Assembly (NCBI RefSeq): GCF_029784165.1
Contig: NC_073696.1
Coordinates: forward strand, 157,269,182 to 157,333,181
Reading direction: 5' to 3'
DNA length: 64,000 bases
From: Wyeomyia smithii
Lineage: Eukaryota > Arthropoda > Insecta > Diptera > Culicidae
Part shown: positions 37,052 through 49,011 of the stretch, piece after piece
Numbering within the stretch: position 1 is the stretch's first letter
Layout: every line of letters starts with the position of its first letter
Made by a program: the position numbers and the translations under genes
Notes under the pieces: model-generated
What the model saw: the letters and a program-made list of their open reading frames with translations, nothing else
The model's database searches: none
Told to the model about the DNA's origin: nothing

Positions 37052-38069
37052 CAATGATGGTGATCGGCGATAAACATTCGAACTTTTTCAGCGTGTGAGT
37101 CAACTTCGTCTCTCAGTCGGTTCTAACAGTTATCGTACGATATGCCAGTCCGAGTGAACCAATTCGGAGATTCGCTGAGATAATTCATTCTCTCTCAGAG
37201 ATGGAATTTCCAATAGCTTTACAAACCGATGATTCACTCTTCGCTGATAGAATCCAAGTGTCAAAACAAAAGGGAAGAATCGCGAGACGATAATTATCGG
37301 AAAAGAGAAGCGATTGCAATCGCTTGAACAATTATCCCCCTTTCTTTCTGAGTCGAAAGTGTTGACAGTAAAATAGGTTTTTCATCGTTTAACAAATTCT
37401 TGCCTGCTGTTGTCATTGTCAACTCAATGTTCCTTTGTTCGTCGGTTTTATTTGCATCGAAGGTTTGTTCGCTGTTGTATGTTGGCCAATATCAAAGTTT
37501 TTCTTAAACAAGCAAAAAACCTGCACAAATTATGGAAAAAAAATCTGCAAATATAAATAGATTCGAAAAAAGCTTGCAAGCTATGCAAAAAGTAACAACA
37601 AATATTTGCCATTTGAAAAAACATAATCGGCCACGGACTCTGAAAATCTGCATTTCACAGACAATTCTGTAAATCTGGTATCCCTGTTTTGTGCTGCCTT
37701 TTAATTAGTCTAACGTTGGTTCCCTCTCTGAGTTTTTGGTTTGCGATACAATTTTACGATTATCGGGACACTCTCACTCACAAGGTGATTCAAACCAAAG
37801 ATTTTCGTTCCACGGCTCGATCGGATCGGGAGACGATAATGAATTACTGATCGAAACCGATGAGAGAATCGAGAAAGCGTATGAACAAGCGACGATAAAC
37901 TCGCATACAGTTAACAGGCTATAAAGTTCACGGAGTATTCTTTCGGCAGTTTATTTGTCACACAAGTTCTCTTCTCGAGAGACTATACAAAACATCGCGT
38001 ATTATGAGTGATCAGAATCCAATAGGATTCTCTCATGATAATTCTCTGATACGATTTTAACCATCTTTG
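37052..38069. mobile_element. ~1.0-kb non-autonomous element, 8-bp target duplication
   Basis: The sequence CTTGTTAC occurs at 37,044-37,051 and 38,070-38,077 around a 1,018-bp segment whose ends are CAATGATGGT and, inverted, CAAAGATGGT. An 8-bp duplication and CA-starting short termini fit hAT- or P-type elements. No transposase is visible; a 62-codon frame at 37,736 is not recognised. Family B continues on its right side. Confidence 0.6.
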
Positions 38070-38078
38070 CTTGTTACC

Positions 38079-38640
38079 ACTAAAAACATTAATCTACCAA
38101 ATATGGTTCCATTTAGTTGATAAGTTCGCGAGATGTACAGAAACATGTGCTTCCATAAGAGGGAGGGGCGTCGAACCATTATGGACATATTTGTTCCCTA
38201 AAAAAACATTCACATACCAAATTTGGTTGTATTTTCTTGATTGGTTCTTGAGCTATGCGAAATTTGTGTTTCATTTGTATGGGACCCCTCCCTTATAGGA
38301 AAAGGAGGGGTGTCAAACCATTATGCACATATTTTTAACCTCTAAAAACATTTACCTGCCAAATTTGGTTCCATTTAGTTGGTTAGTTCTCGGGATGTGC
38401 AGAAATTTGTGTTTCCTTTGTATGGCACCCCTCCCTTCCAAAAGAAGGAGGATTGTCAAAACATTATGGACATAATTTTTACCACTACAAAAATTTACCT
38501 CCCAAAATTTGTTCCATTTAGTTGATTAAGAAATTCATTTAGAAATTCATGTTTCATTTGTATGAGACCCCTCCCTTCCAGAAGAGGGAGGAGTCTCTAA
38601 CTATCATAGAAACCTTTATCGGCACCAAAAACCCCTACAT
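38079..38640 (+). repeat. Family B tandem array
   Basis: Four to five units of ~120 bp, with landmarks CTCCCTT, AAACATTCACATACC, AAATTTGG and CATTTGTATGG. It leads without break into the GACA tail. Confidence 0.8.
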
Positions 38641-38735
38641 ACAACTTTTCATGTCGATCGGTTCGGTAGTTTTCGAGCCTATATGGATCAGACAGACAGA
38701 CAGATCGGACTGCATTTTTATATGTATGGATTACA
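38640..38735 (+). repeat. Retroposon-like tail with (CAGA)n
   Basis: CGGTTCGGTAGTTTTCGAGC then TATATGGATCAGACAGACAG; equivalent to 3,870-3,975. Its position after family B suggests families A and B are internal parts of the same composite repeat. Confidence 0.55.
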
Positions 38736-40239
38736 ACATAAATTTTTTAGAACCTAAAGAATGAATATACATATATTGGATTGAAGCGGTCATGTAAATC
38801 TATTTTTACAAAGAAAAAGTTTGAATGAGAAAGGCTGGGTCTGACCGCTAGGTGGATTAATTTAGGTTTTTTAATGAGCTGTTTTGTATAATTGATTTTT
38901 AACTTTCTTTCAACTTTTTTTTTCAAAAATTAATAATTTGTTTTTTGAGTGTTTTTTTTTTTTCGAAAGACAAAATTATTATCTACAGCTTTGCCGAGAA
39001 CGTCACACCGCTCAAACGAACCCTGTTGACTCTAAAAGTATTTGTAATCATCAATACCAATGAGTTGTTTATCCAAAAATTAAACCAATAGCACAAAGTG
39101 GCATCTTTTGCCTATAAAAACGTCTATGCAAAGTTTCAGCCAATGGGCACGTTCACGTTCTGATGATGTAAACTTGACAGAAAATGTATGGTCGAACTGT
39201 CAAAACGATGCAAACCCAGAAACAACGAGTCAATTGTGTTGCGTATCTGATTGAGATCCCTATACTCTCATTATCACTGAATACCATTGATACAGTCTAA
39301 CGTCCGATTATATAAGCAAAAGCACTGTGTGCTCGATCAAGTGTTGGCAAAGGACTTTATTGTGCTAAACAAAACGAATAAACTGTCTGGTACAACATTC
39401 CATCAGTATCTACACTTTTAGAACACTTGGAATCGGAAAATTTTTTCGAATATTCAAATTCCATGTACCTCCCGTGTGTGATTTTGCGAATGACATGAAA
39501 GCATTCAACATTTTCCGCGAAACACTATCTTGATTTTGGTTGAGATAAATTTTTTTTGCAAAGTAGTAGTTTTTCGAAACAATTTGTAAATTTGTTTTGT
39601 AATATTTTCCATTTTACATGGTATTTTTTCCAATTCAACATTACCACCCTAACGATAACGACAATGATATAACAAATATTATATTTTCATGAAATTTTCT
39701 ATTGGTATTCAGTGAAAAGTAATTTGTTTCATTTTATTCTCATTTTTACACAATATTATGAACCGACCTATGTCAAATAAATGAACCACCCTAATGAAAC
39801 ATTATGTATTCGATGCTAGTTGTAGTGTATATCATTATACAGGCTATTTCGTGAGACTAGCGATCAATTTCATTAAATAAGTTCTAAATGTTTCCATGTT
39901 CTTTCCACATTTGCAAAAAAAAAAATAAAAGTCCCAGAGAGTCGATTTTTAAAGAAAAATTTTTTTTTTTCAAATGACACCAATTCTCGACGTTTCATGC
40001 GTTTTTAAGTCATTTGGCATCAAAAAACAAAATTCCGAAAACCGGAATTTCACCCCCCCCCCCCTTGGGTGATTTTTCGGTTTTCAAAAAAGACAAACTT
40101 CAATAGCTTTGCGCCACCCCATTTTAAGTCCGATAGTGCTGAAATTTTACACAGGGTGTTTTTTCGAGCAGGTGAACATTTTGTATAAGGTTTCTTTTTA
40201 AAATTTTTTGGTCATTATCTTTCCATACGATGATTGGCA
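38736..40239 (-). repeat. Terminal consensus and diverged family C
   Basis: 38,819-38,864 is the conserved GAATGAGAAAGGCTGGGTCT to GGTGGATTAA sequence. From 38,870 family C is recognisable at both ends (to about 39,960), but the middle is replaced by other sequence, including a possible solo LTR. 39,960-40,239 is AT-rich with a run of 13 C near 40,052 and no gene. Confidence 0.6.
39237..39397 (+). repeat. Possible solo LTR
   Basis: A ~161-bp segment with TGTTG at the start and CAACA at the end, a TATATAAG box near 39,310 and AATAAA near 39,378, the order expected of a short LTR. No target duplication could be found, so this is tentative. Confidence 0.3.
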
Positions 40240-40376
40240 CCCTAACACACACACACACAGAAAATGCTCAGCTTGTCGAGCTGAGTCGAGTGATATATGC
40301 CATTCGGCCCTTTGGAGCACTTTTATACTTTCGGTTTTGCAAGTGATTGCTATACCTTTCTAGGAGAAAGGTAAAC
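40240..40376 (+). repeat. Family X terminus
   Basis: (CA)n, AGAAAATGCTCAGCTTGTCG palindrome variant, GGCCCTTTGGAGCAC and CCTTTCTAGGAGAAAGG end. The upstream body is missing. Confidence 0.7.
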
Positions 40377-40598
40377 TGACTTTCTACGACTGTGGTGAAT
40401 ACAACAACAAATTATTAGCTAATGAGAGTCTACGTTGTTCACGTCCATTAAATTTTAATTTGACCATTAAAAGTTATTGACATACGATAAAAAGCAATAC
40501 AAAAGGCAGACTGGCCCATAATACTGGTTGTCCCATAATACTGGGATGACTGTATAACTATGTCCGTAATATATAAACATGTGAAATCACGTTATAAA
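40377..40598. other. Spacer, no gene
   Basis: Sequence between two family X ends; no coding frame recognised. Confidence 0.4.
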
Positions 40599-41599
40599 AA
40601 TTAATCCACCTAGCGGTCAGACCCAGCCTTTCTCATTCAAACTTATATCAAATTGTTATGAAGTTTGTTATTTGTAAGCTTGAGAGATGACTCGTTCGTA
40701 TGACACTATTTATGTTCAAATAAGTCGTGTAATCTTTAAGATAATAGAATTTCATTGTTTTATTAACAATTTAATACATAACGGTTGCTTAGTTCGATTA
40801 TAAGCAAATGAAATGGGAACGTATAGGGCAGCCAAACTTTGAAACCACGTATTCAATCATAATTCATCAGTTAACCCTTAACTAGCCCGTTCATCTGATA
40901 ATACTATTGATCAAATCGGTTGTGTACTTTCTGAGATCATGAAGTTTCGTCATTTTCACAATTCGGTACATTACAGACGAAGTTACAGTTCGATTACAGT
41001 AAAATTCAATAGGGTGTCATGAGTCAGCTAGACCTTTCATTTGACACTAATTTCGTGAAAATCGGTTCAGCCATCTCTGAGAAAAGTGGAGAGTTTATGT
41101 ATTCTTCGGAATATGTTTCTTTTCATAGCTAAATTTCACATTTCTAAACATAACAGGCAAAGTAATAGTCCGATTGCAAAAAAACCAAAAGGGTCTTATG
41201 GGGTAACTAGACCTTTCATATAACACTGATTTTGTGGAAATTGGTCCAGCCATCTCTGAGAAACATGAGTGAAATTAAACAGTCTTCAGAAGACTTTTCT
41301 TTTCATAACTTTTGAACCACATATTCAATCTATATAATTAAAAGTTGAGGGTTTTCAAGGTAGCCCGTTTATTTGATACCAATTTTATTGAAATCGGTTG
41401 TGTGGTTTCTGAGATATTGATGCTTCGTGACTTTTACATTTTTAAACATAACCTTCAAAATAGAAATCCAATTACAATGAAACTTAATAGGGTCTTATGG
41501 GGCAACTAGAACTTTCATTTTCATATAATTTCATTAAAAACGGTCCAGCCATCTCTGGGAAAAGTGAGTGAAAATAAAAATCTGCACATACACACACAA

Positions 41600-41676
<77 letters not shown>

Positions 41677-41795
41677 TAAAATGCTCAGCTCGTCGAACTG
41701 AGTCGAGTGATATATGCCATTCGGCCCTTTGGAGCACTTTCATATCTTCGGTTTTGCAAGTGATTGCTATACCTTTCTAGGAGAAAGGCAAAAAG
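40599..41795 (+). repeat. Family X copy, complete from consensus end to terminus
   Basis: Begins TTAATCCACCTAGCGGTCAG and ends CCTTTCTAGGAGAAAGGC. The body holds recurring phrases (TTTCTGAGATAATGAAGTTT, CCAGCCATCTCTGAGAAA, AGGGTCTTATGGGG) in two to three tandem-like cycles of about 200-230 bp. No open frame of note. Confidence 0.7.
41601..41671. repeat. (CA)n microsatellite
   Basis: Pure CA repeat of about 71 bp at the place where family X copies carry short CACACA stretches, so it has grown within the repeat. Confidence 0.95.
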
Positions 41796-43430
41796 TTAAA
41801 AAAATTATTAATTCGGAGTAAAATATTCGTGCTGAAGAAATAGCGAAATAAAAAAATGACTTTGAATTTCGTACACTTCAATCACCAGCAAAACCGGGAA
41901 CGTACGAATAGAACAATACAAAATTAAATTTTGTTGACGCCATATGTTATGATCAAAGCAGTTACAGTTTTAAATAGTCTTTGAATTTCGTTTCTTTTCA
42001 TAACTTTTGAACCACATATCAAATTGCTATGGAATTTCTTACTTGTGAGTTTGAGAGACAACCTGTTCAAATGACACTAGATATGTTCAAATAAGTCGTG
42101 TGATCTTTGAGATAATAGACTTTCGTTGTTTTCATAATTTAATACATAACGGTTGGAATAAAAATACGATAATAGTCAAATAAAATGGGAACCTATAGGA
42201 AAGCCAAACTTTTCATTTGACACTAAGATTGTTGAATTTAGTCCAGCCATTTTTGGGAAAACGAGTGAATTTGAAAAGTCACCGGAACATGTTTCTTTTC
42301 ACAATTTTGAACCACGTGTTTAATCACTATAAAATTCATCAATTAACCTTTAACTAGCCCGTTCATTTGATACCAATATTGTTCAAATCGGTTGTGTACT
42401 TTCTGAGATAATGAAGTTTCATGATTTTAATATTTTGATACATTACAGACAAAGTAACAGACTGATTACATTGAAATTCAATGGGGTGTTATAAGGCAGC
42501 TAGACCTTTCATTTGACACTAATTTCGAGGAAATCGGTTCAGCCATCTCTGAGAAAAGTGAATGAGTTTAAGTAGTCTTCGGAATATGTTTCTTTTCAAA
42601 GCTGGATTTCACATTTTTAAACATAACAGGCAAAGTAATAGTCCAATTGCAAAATAAATCGATAGGGTCTTATGGGGTAATTAGACCTCTAAATGACAGC
42701 CATCTCTGAAAAACATGAGTGAGATTAAACACTCTCCAGAACACGTTTCTTTGAATAATTTCTGAACCACAAGTTTAATCTTCATGAAACTCAAAAGTTA
42801 AGGGTTTTTAAGTATCTTGTTCATTTAAAACCATTTTTGTTAAAATCGGTTGAGTAGTTTATGAGATAATGATGTTTCGTGATTTTCATATTTTTAAACA
42901 TAACCTCTAAACTAAAAATCCGATTGCAATGTTACTCAATAGGGTCTTATGGGGCAACTAGACCTCTCATTTGCAATTAATTTCATGAGGATCGGTCCAG
43001 CCATCTCTGAGAAAATCGAGTGAGATTGGGAGAGCGTTACACACACACACATACGCACACACACACACACATACAGAAAATGCTCAGCTCGTCAAACTAA
43101 GTCGATCGACCCTTTGAAGCACTTTTATACCTTTGGTTTTTCCTGTGATTGCTATACCTTTCTAGGAGAAAGGCAAAAAGATACATATTCCAAAGACTGC
43201 TTAAACTCACTCGCTTTTCTCAGAGATGGCTGAACCGATTTTAATCAATTGCAAATGAGGGGGCCCATAGGATGCTACTGAATTTTATTGTCATCGTACT
43301 TTTTGTTCAGGGATTGTGTTTCAAAATGTGAAAATCACGAGACTCCATTATCTCGTAAACTATGCAACCAATTTTTACAAAACTGGTGTCAAATAAAAGA
43401 CTGCATTGAAAATCCATAACTAATGATTTG
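41796..43430 (+). repeat. Further family X copies, partly tandem
   Basis: Same recurring phrases as 40,599-41,795, with a second terminus (GCTCAGCTCGTCAAACTAAG and TTTCTAGGAGAAAGGC) at 43,080-43,177, followed by another partial body up to the gypsy-B LTR. Confidence 0.7.
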
Positions 43431-43439
43431 TAAGTTGCC

Positions 43440-44330
43440 AGTAGCCCAAACCGCGAGCGTTGGTCAGACTCCCTGGAAAATGCCTCAGGGTCGGCACGCT
43501 TATTCTTGATTTTCGCGGCTTATCTGGGAAATGCTTGAAATGCCGAAACACGTATTAGGCTAATAAAATTTTTTTATTTTCACAATCCTTGCCTCTCACT
43601 TCCTTATAATCTATCTAACCTTTTCTTCTCTCTTTCGGGGCCCCTTTTCTGTCTCTGCTTCCGCCACCTTTTGCCACCAATCCGCAACCGTGTGACGCGA
43701 TTCCCACCACCTTTGCCGCCAACAACCGCGACAATTCCGTGACCTTTGCCGCCCTCGCTGGTGAACAATGGAGCGTTGAACTTGCGGTGTGATTGAATCC
43801 GGCCCAATCCTGGACGATGAGTTTCCGGACGATTATTCCTAAACCTTGCACTGCGGGTTTCCAAATTTAAACTTTGGGGTTCTGGGGAATTGAAAATAAG
43901 TATTCCATCAGCTTTCTGGCGAGGGCACTCTTCGGCTGAACGGTTTAGGGCTGCTTGGCTTACCTGCTGTTGACAAATTTCACTCTTGATCACTACTATT
44001 AATTACGCTTTTAATTTGCTTTCAATTTTGACGGTCTGCTTCGATCTATCGACTTTTTAAGAGTCGCCAACGGTCATTGCCCTCGCCAAGTAAATAAGCA
44101 GCTCTCTCTCGCCAGATCCTACTCAGTCCTCCCTCCATCGCGGCTCCATTTCGCCCGTCTTCTGGTGGCAGGATACGCTAACCTGGTGAGTGTCTGCGTT
44201 CGTGTGGTGAACCCCTTGGAAGGTCTCAGGCTGGGAAATACGATCTCGGCGGGTGGTCTCTCGTAAGAGAGTGGCGCGATTTAAAGCCACCCGCTTATCA
44301 TCGGGGAGCGATTAGGCCGACCAGATACAT
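43440..44330 (+). repeat. gypsy-B 5' LTR (outer end uncertain)
   Basis: GC-richer than its surroundings; contains AATAAAA near 43,561 and ends at ..CCAGATACAT before the PBS. The left limit is where family X similarity fades. A 129-codon minus-strand frame inside is not considered a gene. Confidence 0.55.
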
Positions 44331-44346
44331 TTGGCGCCCAACAAAA
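44331..44346 (+). promoter_or_regulatory. gypsy-B primer binding site
   Basis: TTGGCGCCCAACAAAAAA: the TGGCGCCCAAC type common in Ty3/gypsy elements. Confidence 0.75.
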
Positions 44347-45017
44347 AAAGTCTTATGCAGAATACGGGTAGTCATTGTACATTCAGCAGGCAAGGCTTTG
44401 CAGATTGGCCTGGTGATATTTTTCAAAGGGTTTAGCCAGCATTGTTTTTTGCTTTAATTTCTTTATTTTGGCGGTCACAGAAAAGGCACAATTTTGGTAT
44501 TTATTCTTAAGATTTGCACATTATCGCCATAATCCTTGATAGAATTTTCTACATTTTTTAAGGTGCCTAACAATTGGCTGAAGCATTTGCCATCTTCTAA
44601 TAATTAGTCTTTAAGCAACATAGTATATCTTCTCTTTTGTTTATGTTTCCGAGAGAACTTGTGTTTTTCTTCCAGATTAAATAACCTAATATTCCTAAGA
44701 ATAAAAATACTTACAGTGTATATAGTGAAAGTAAATAAGTTTAACGAATTTCGTTTATTGTTGTTTTGGAAATTATTAAGTAATCATATAATATTTTTTC
44801 TATATTCATTGCACATCCTAGTTTTCTTAATTTACATTTGTCTTCAAATAATATATTCGGGAGGCTGTTGCGTTTAAAACAATTATCTGTTACTCTAACA
44901 TCAATTGCACTTGGTAAACAGGAACGGAACAATTTACAGTTCTGCTTTGATCGATTTGGCTTAGTTTGTAGTAGTAAGTGATTTATTTTATTTGGTTAAT
45001 TTTGGGTTTTCCTAGAG
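44347..45017 (+). other. gypsy-B leader
   Basis: AT-rich untranslated stretch between PBS and gag without credible frames. Confidence 0.5.
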
Positions 45018-45392
45018 GACATAAATTGGAAAAATTTCTTTATCCAGAATATTTGAACCACGAAGAAGTCAATTACGAACTTCTCATCCGTGGTACGTTA
45101 GATTAAACGGTCGCTGCACTAGATCTTGCAAATAAACAAAGGCATCTGAGAGCCCTGATGAAAGATGATATGGCAAATTGGAAGAACTACCCTTCGCCAT
45201 ATAATATAAAGGAAGAGCATTTGCCCATTGAGGGTAGGGTCGAAGATTTGTTGAAAGCAATTAAGAGACACGGTTTAGAGAGGCGCTATGTTTCACGTAT
45301 ACTTCACTACTGGTACCGAGCGAAACGGACAGTGGCGAGAGATGAAGAAGAAAAGAAGATTAGAAGGGAGTTGATACGTGGAATTGAGAATT
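45018..45392 (+). pseudogene. gag: gypsy-B gag, N-terminal part
   Basis: Frame reading LEKFLYPEYLNHEEVNYELL, a stop at about 45,106, then ALDLANKQRHLRALMKDD and a charged helical stretch to RELIRGIEN at 45,390. The N-terminal matrix-like sequence is of the type found in insect gypsy elements. It is interrupted by a LINE at 45,393, and continues after 48,939 with no extra bases apart from the target duplication. Confidence 0.65.
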
Positions 45393-48300
45393 ATTTATTT
45401 ATTTATTTATTTGATGTTTTCATCTGGCTAAATATGCCTTAATGAACTTTTCGTGATGAGGAAAAGCCCTTTTGAGTCACAGTTTGTTTCTCAAAAAGGC
45501 ATAAAAACCTCATATCTTTTCTTACTCTACAAAAACATTTACAAGTTACAAGTATAATCAAGAACTAATATAAAAAAAAAACGAACAAGTAACATGTTGA
45601 TTGGTCAGTCAGTATAAAACTATCACTAATATTATAGTTAATTTCATTAAAATTTCCGTCATTGAAGTTCTCGCCCTCTATTCAGAAGCTTACGTTGAAA
45701 TGCCGCATTAGAGAGAAGTTGAAATCTTAGAGGTGGTAGACCTCATTAAAGCTGGTAGCCTTAAAACGGATCCGCTCATGGCGACCGTATTGCGTACGCC
45801 GGGCATCGAGAGAGAAAATCCCGCTGCCGTAGAGTCCTTTCAGGTGCGTAAAAATTAAGATGTGTCAGAATTTGCTCAGAATAAGCGTCTCCTTTTAGTA
45901 TTTTTCCGACAAAAACAGCCTGAGCAACGAATCTCCTGTGTTCTAGTGTGTTTAGATCCAACAGGTTACACCGCTGTTCATATGGTGGCAAGTTCACTGC
46001 ATCTCGCCATGGCAAACGTCGAAGAGCGTATTTTACAAATTTCTGCACTGATTCGAATCTGTTTTTCCAAGTGTGCTGATATGGGCACCACACAACTGCA
46101 TCGGACTCTTAAATCGAGCGCTCTAAAGCACAGTACAGCGACCGCATACAGTGAGGATCGCAAAATTCGCTACATCTTTTAAACATAAATCCGAGCTGCC
46201 TGTTGGCTTTAGTTATTATTTTGTCGTAGTAAAGGTGAAATGAGAGTCCAGAATCGAGTATTACTCCCAAGTCTCGAATGTGGTCAACTCGTACAAGAGG
46301 TTGATTGGAAATGCTGTAGTTGTAAGTGATTGGGTTCAGTTTTCGATGGAACGTTATTGCATTGCATTTATTGATGCTAATTGTTAGAAGATTTCTCGAG
46401 CAGCATTCTTCGAAAATGTTGATCCATTGTTGGAGCACATGACAATCATCGATGCGTTTCACAGTTATGTATAATTTGACATCATCCGCATAAAAGAACC
46501 GACACCCCGGTGGTAGTAAAATCGACAGCTCATTGATAAATAGTGAGAACAGAAGTGGACCGAGGTTGCTTCTTTGTGGTATGGCTGACATGTGGGAGAA
46601 GCTTTTAGATGATACGGATCGGATCCTTGACACAAAGCCGTCTGTCCGTGAGATAGGACCTGAACCAACTAATAAGATCATCGGAGATACCAAGTTTACT
46701 TAATTTTAGAAGCAATATGCCATGATCAACTCTACCGAAAGCAGCTTTTAGATCAGTATATATTGCGTCAACCTGAGAATCGGCATCAATATTACGCAGG
46801 CAGAATGAAGTAAACTGAACCAGATTCGTGGAAACGGACCGTTTGGGGTAAAACCCGTGTTGGTCAGCTGATATGTAGTTTTTACAGCTTGAGAACAGTA
46901 CTTCGTTCATAACGATCTTAAATACTTTGGAGCATGCACATAATGACGTCATGCCGCGATAGTTTGCAATATTTTGCTTTTCTCCTTTTTTATGCACAGG
47001 GAACATGATTGACAATTTCCAGCTGGAATTTGCCTTCACGGAGAGATTTATTGAAAAGTAACGTCAATGGCTGGATTAATGAGTTCGTGCATCACTTCAG
47101 GACACAGGAAGGTATTCCATCTGAGCTGAGTGACGTAGAAAATTTCATCTTGGTGATAGCGGCTTCAACCTGTTGGTGGTTTACAATAAAATTCCTCAGT
47201 TCACATGCGCTGGTAGGGGTATCTCTACATGCATCTGTGGCTTGCTGAGCGGAAGCCGTGGAGTTGTTGAATGCACTTTGAAAATTGGTGGCGAAAAGTT
47301 CGCATTTTTCAGAAGGGGAGCATGCTACCTCGTGATCTAGGAACATCTCTACGGGAAGCCCATTATCCTTCTGTTTGGAGTTAACGAAAGTCCAAAACTG
47401 TTTAGGATTTTTACGGAGATTATCTTGTGTTCTGAGGGAATAACGTTTATACAGGTATCGGTTGTAGATGCGGTAGTTATTGTTGGCACGCAAAAATTGT
47501 TGCTTATGGAACGGGCAACGGGTTCCACTATAATTACGCAGTGCTCTAGATCTTATACGCTTCAGACACCGTAATTGAGCATTTCCCCAGGGTGGTTTAG
47601 AAAGAGGTCTACAAGCAGGAACATGTTCAACCAATGCATTGTTAACAAACTGCGAGAAAAAGTCAACAGCCTCGTCAATGTTGTCTGCAGTATTTAAGAA
47701 CGTCCAGTCCATTCGAAGAAAAATTTCGTTCAACGCTACGCAGTTAGCTCTGCGATAATCCAGTACAGTGTCGTTAGAGTAAGGTTCGAAAACAGTCGGA
47801 ACAGGTAGTTCAGCTTCAACTAAAATGACAGGGTGGCCAGGGTCTACTGGAGTTAGCGGTTCAATGCTTTCGAATATCTGACAGTGTCCTAGAAGTGAGT
47901 CCGATATTAGTACTAAGTCAAGCAGTCCTCTTTTTGTGTTTAGAATTTGGTTGATCTGTTTCAAACCATTCTGACTAAAGCAGAGATGTGTGACTCAAAA
48001 ACATCCATTGTGAGATAATTGCGAGTGGTGAGGTTCCATACTAAACCAGGCTGGTTATAGTCTCCAAATAAAAGCGCATGATCTTGTTCTTTTAGGTTGG
48101 AGAAAATAGCTCTGACTGAATCAATGTGCTTGTTTACGCTTGTCAAATCATTTTTGCGGTGTGGGGGTAGTTATAATACTTCAACACTGATTTTCAGGTT
48201 AGTTAATTTGAGCGTTACCCATAAATGCTCAAGAGAGTTATCTACGGGAGTTCGATCCATGCAACTGTTAAGTGAAACTGACACAGCAATAAGAACTCCA

Positions 48301-48933
48301 CCACCGCGAGTTTTTGTGCTATTAAAGCGGTTACGATCCACTCGGTATACGGCATAAGAATTTCCGAATAATTGAGAAGAATATACCCTATCGTCGAGCC
48401 ATGTTTCAGTCAAGACTATGACATCGTAACATGATTCAGATACTGCTAGAAGAAAATCATCTATTTTTGTGCGCAGACCACGGACGTTCTGGTAGTAGAC
48501 TTTTAGTTTTCTGAAAGATTGATCGTTCGGTTTTTGAATAGTGATCGCGTCTGGTGGCAGGGTTCGATTGACCAGAGCAGCTTCAGCAGAGTGAACGGTG
48601 AAGTTTAACTCCGGGTTCGTCTGAAATGATTGAATACGACTAAGACGGGGCGCAGTATCTTCTAATGCTTCGGCAGGACATATAGTCAGTGTAGCATTAC
48701 CTGGGCCAACCAGTTCGCTTAGTTGGTGATAATGATCCAACGATGATGAAGTCCACGATGTTATTGCGGAAGAATCGGTGTCCGATTTCGACCAAGCTTG
48801 CTTAGATAATTGGTGAGTACAGATGACATCAACCGGGCTGTTTGAATCCGAGTCCAATCTAATCGGGAGTAGTTGAATACGATTGCGGGAGGGCGCAGTA
48901 TCCACAAAGGCTTCGGTAGGACATATATTTTAT
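45393..48933 (-). mobile_element. CR1-like LINE, 5'-truncated, inside gypsy-B gag
   Basis: Minus-strand copy: an (AAATA)n tail at 45,393-45,413 (seen as ttatttattt on the plus strand), RT and endonuclease coding relics, no ORF1. AGAATT at 45,387-45,392 and 48,934-48,939 is the probable target duplication. It is related to, but clearly diverged from, the LINE at 55,903-60,268. Confidence 0.8.
45776..48905 (-). pseudogene. LINE ORF2 relic: APE endonuclease and RT
   Basis: Broken into frames 48,171-48,905 (endonuclease: YQNVRGLRTKIDDF, IVLTETWLDDR), 47,961-48,146 (FGDYNQPGLVW), 47,092-47,964 (endonuclease end and RT N-terminus, FWTFVNSKQ), 46,605-47,039 (RT, VDAIYTDLKAAFGRVDH), 46,109-46,693 (RT palm with FFYADDVKLY) and 45,776-46,093 (C-terminal region with LPWRDAVNLPPYEQRC). 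The YADD box is intact, but at least four frameshifts or stops break the protein. An imperfect duplication around GGGCGCAGTATC (48,647 and 48,890) lies near the 5' end. The protein nicked DNA and copied the LINE RNA by target-primed reverse transcription. Confidence 0.85.
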
Positions 48934-48941
48934 AGAATTGT

Positions 48942-49011
48942 ATGAAAGAGTACAAAATAGGACCACCATCTTCACCATGAAAGAGTACAAATAGGACCAC
49001 CATCTTCATGA
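48942..49011 (+). repeat. ~34-bp tandem duplication in gag
   Basis: ATGAAAGAGTACAAAATAGG to CTTCACC is followed at once by a second copy differing by a 1-base deletion and one change. It puts gag out of frame. Confidence 0.85.

Noticed and set aside
43604..43993. 129-codon minus-strand frame rich in Arg, Gly and Pro
   Set aside because: It lies within the gypsy-B LTR and has no family features; the GC-rich sequence explains the open frame.
45158..45442. A separate 94-codon gene
   Set aside because: The first ~78 codons are gypsy-B gag; the end is read out of the LINE tail (ttatttattt), so it is a broken gag frame.
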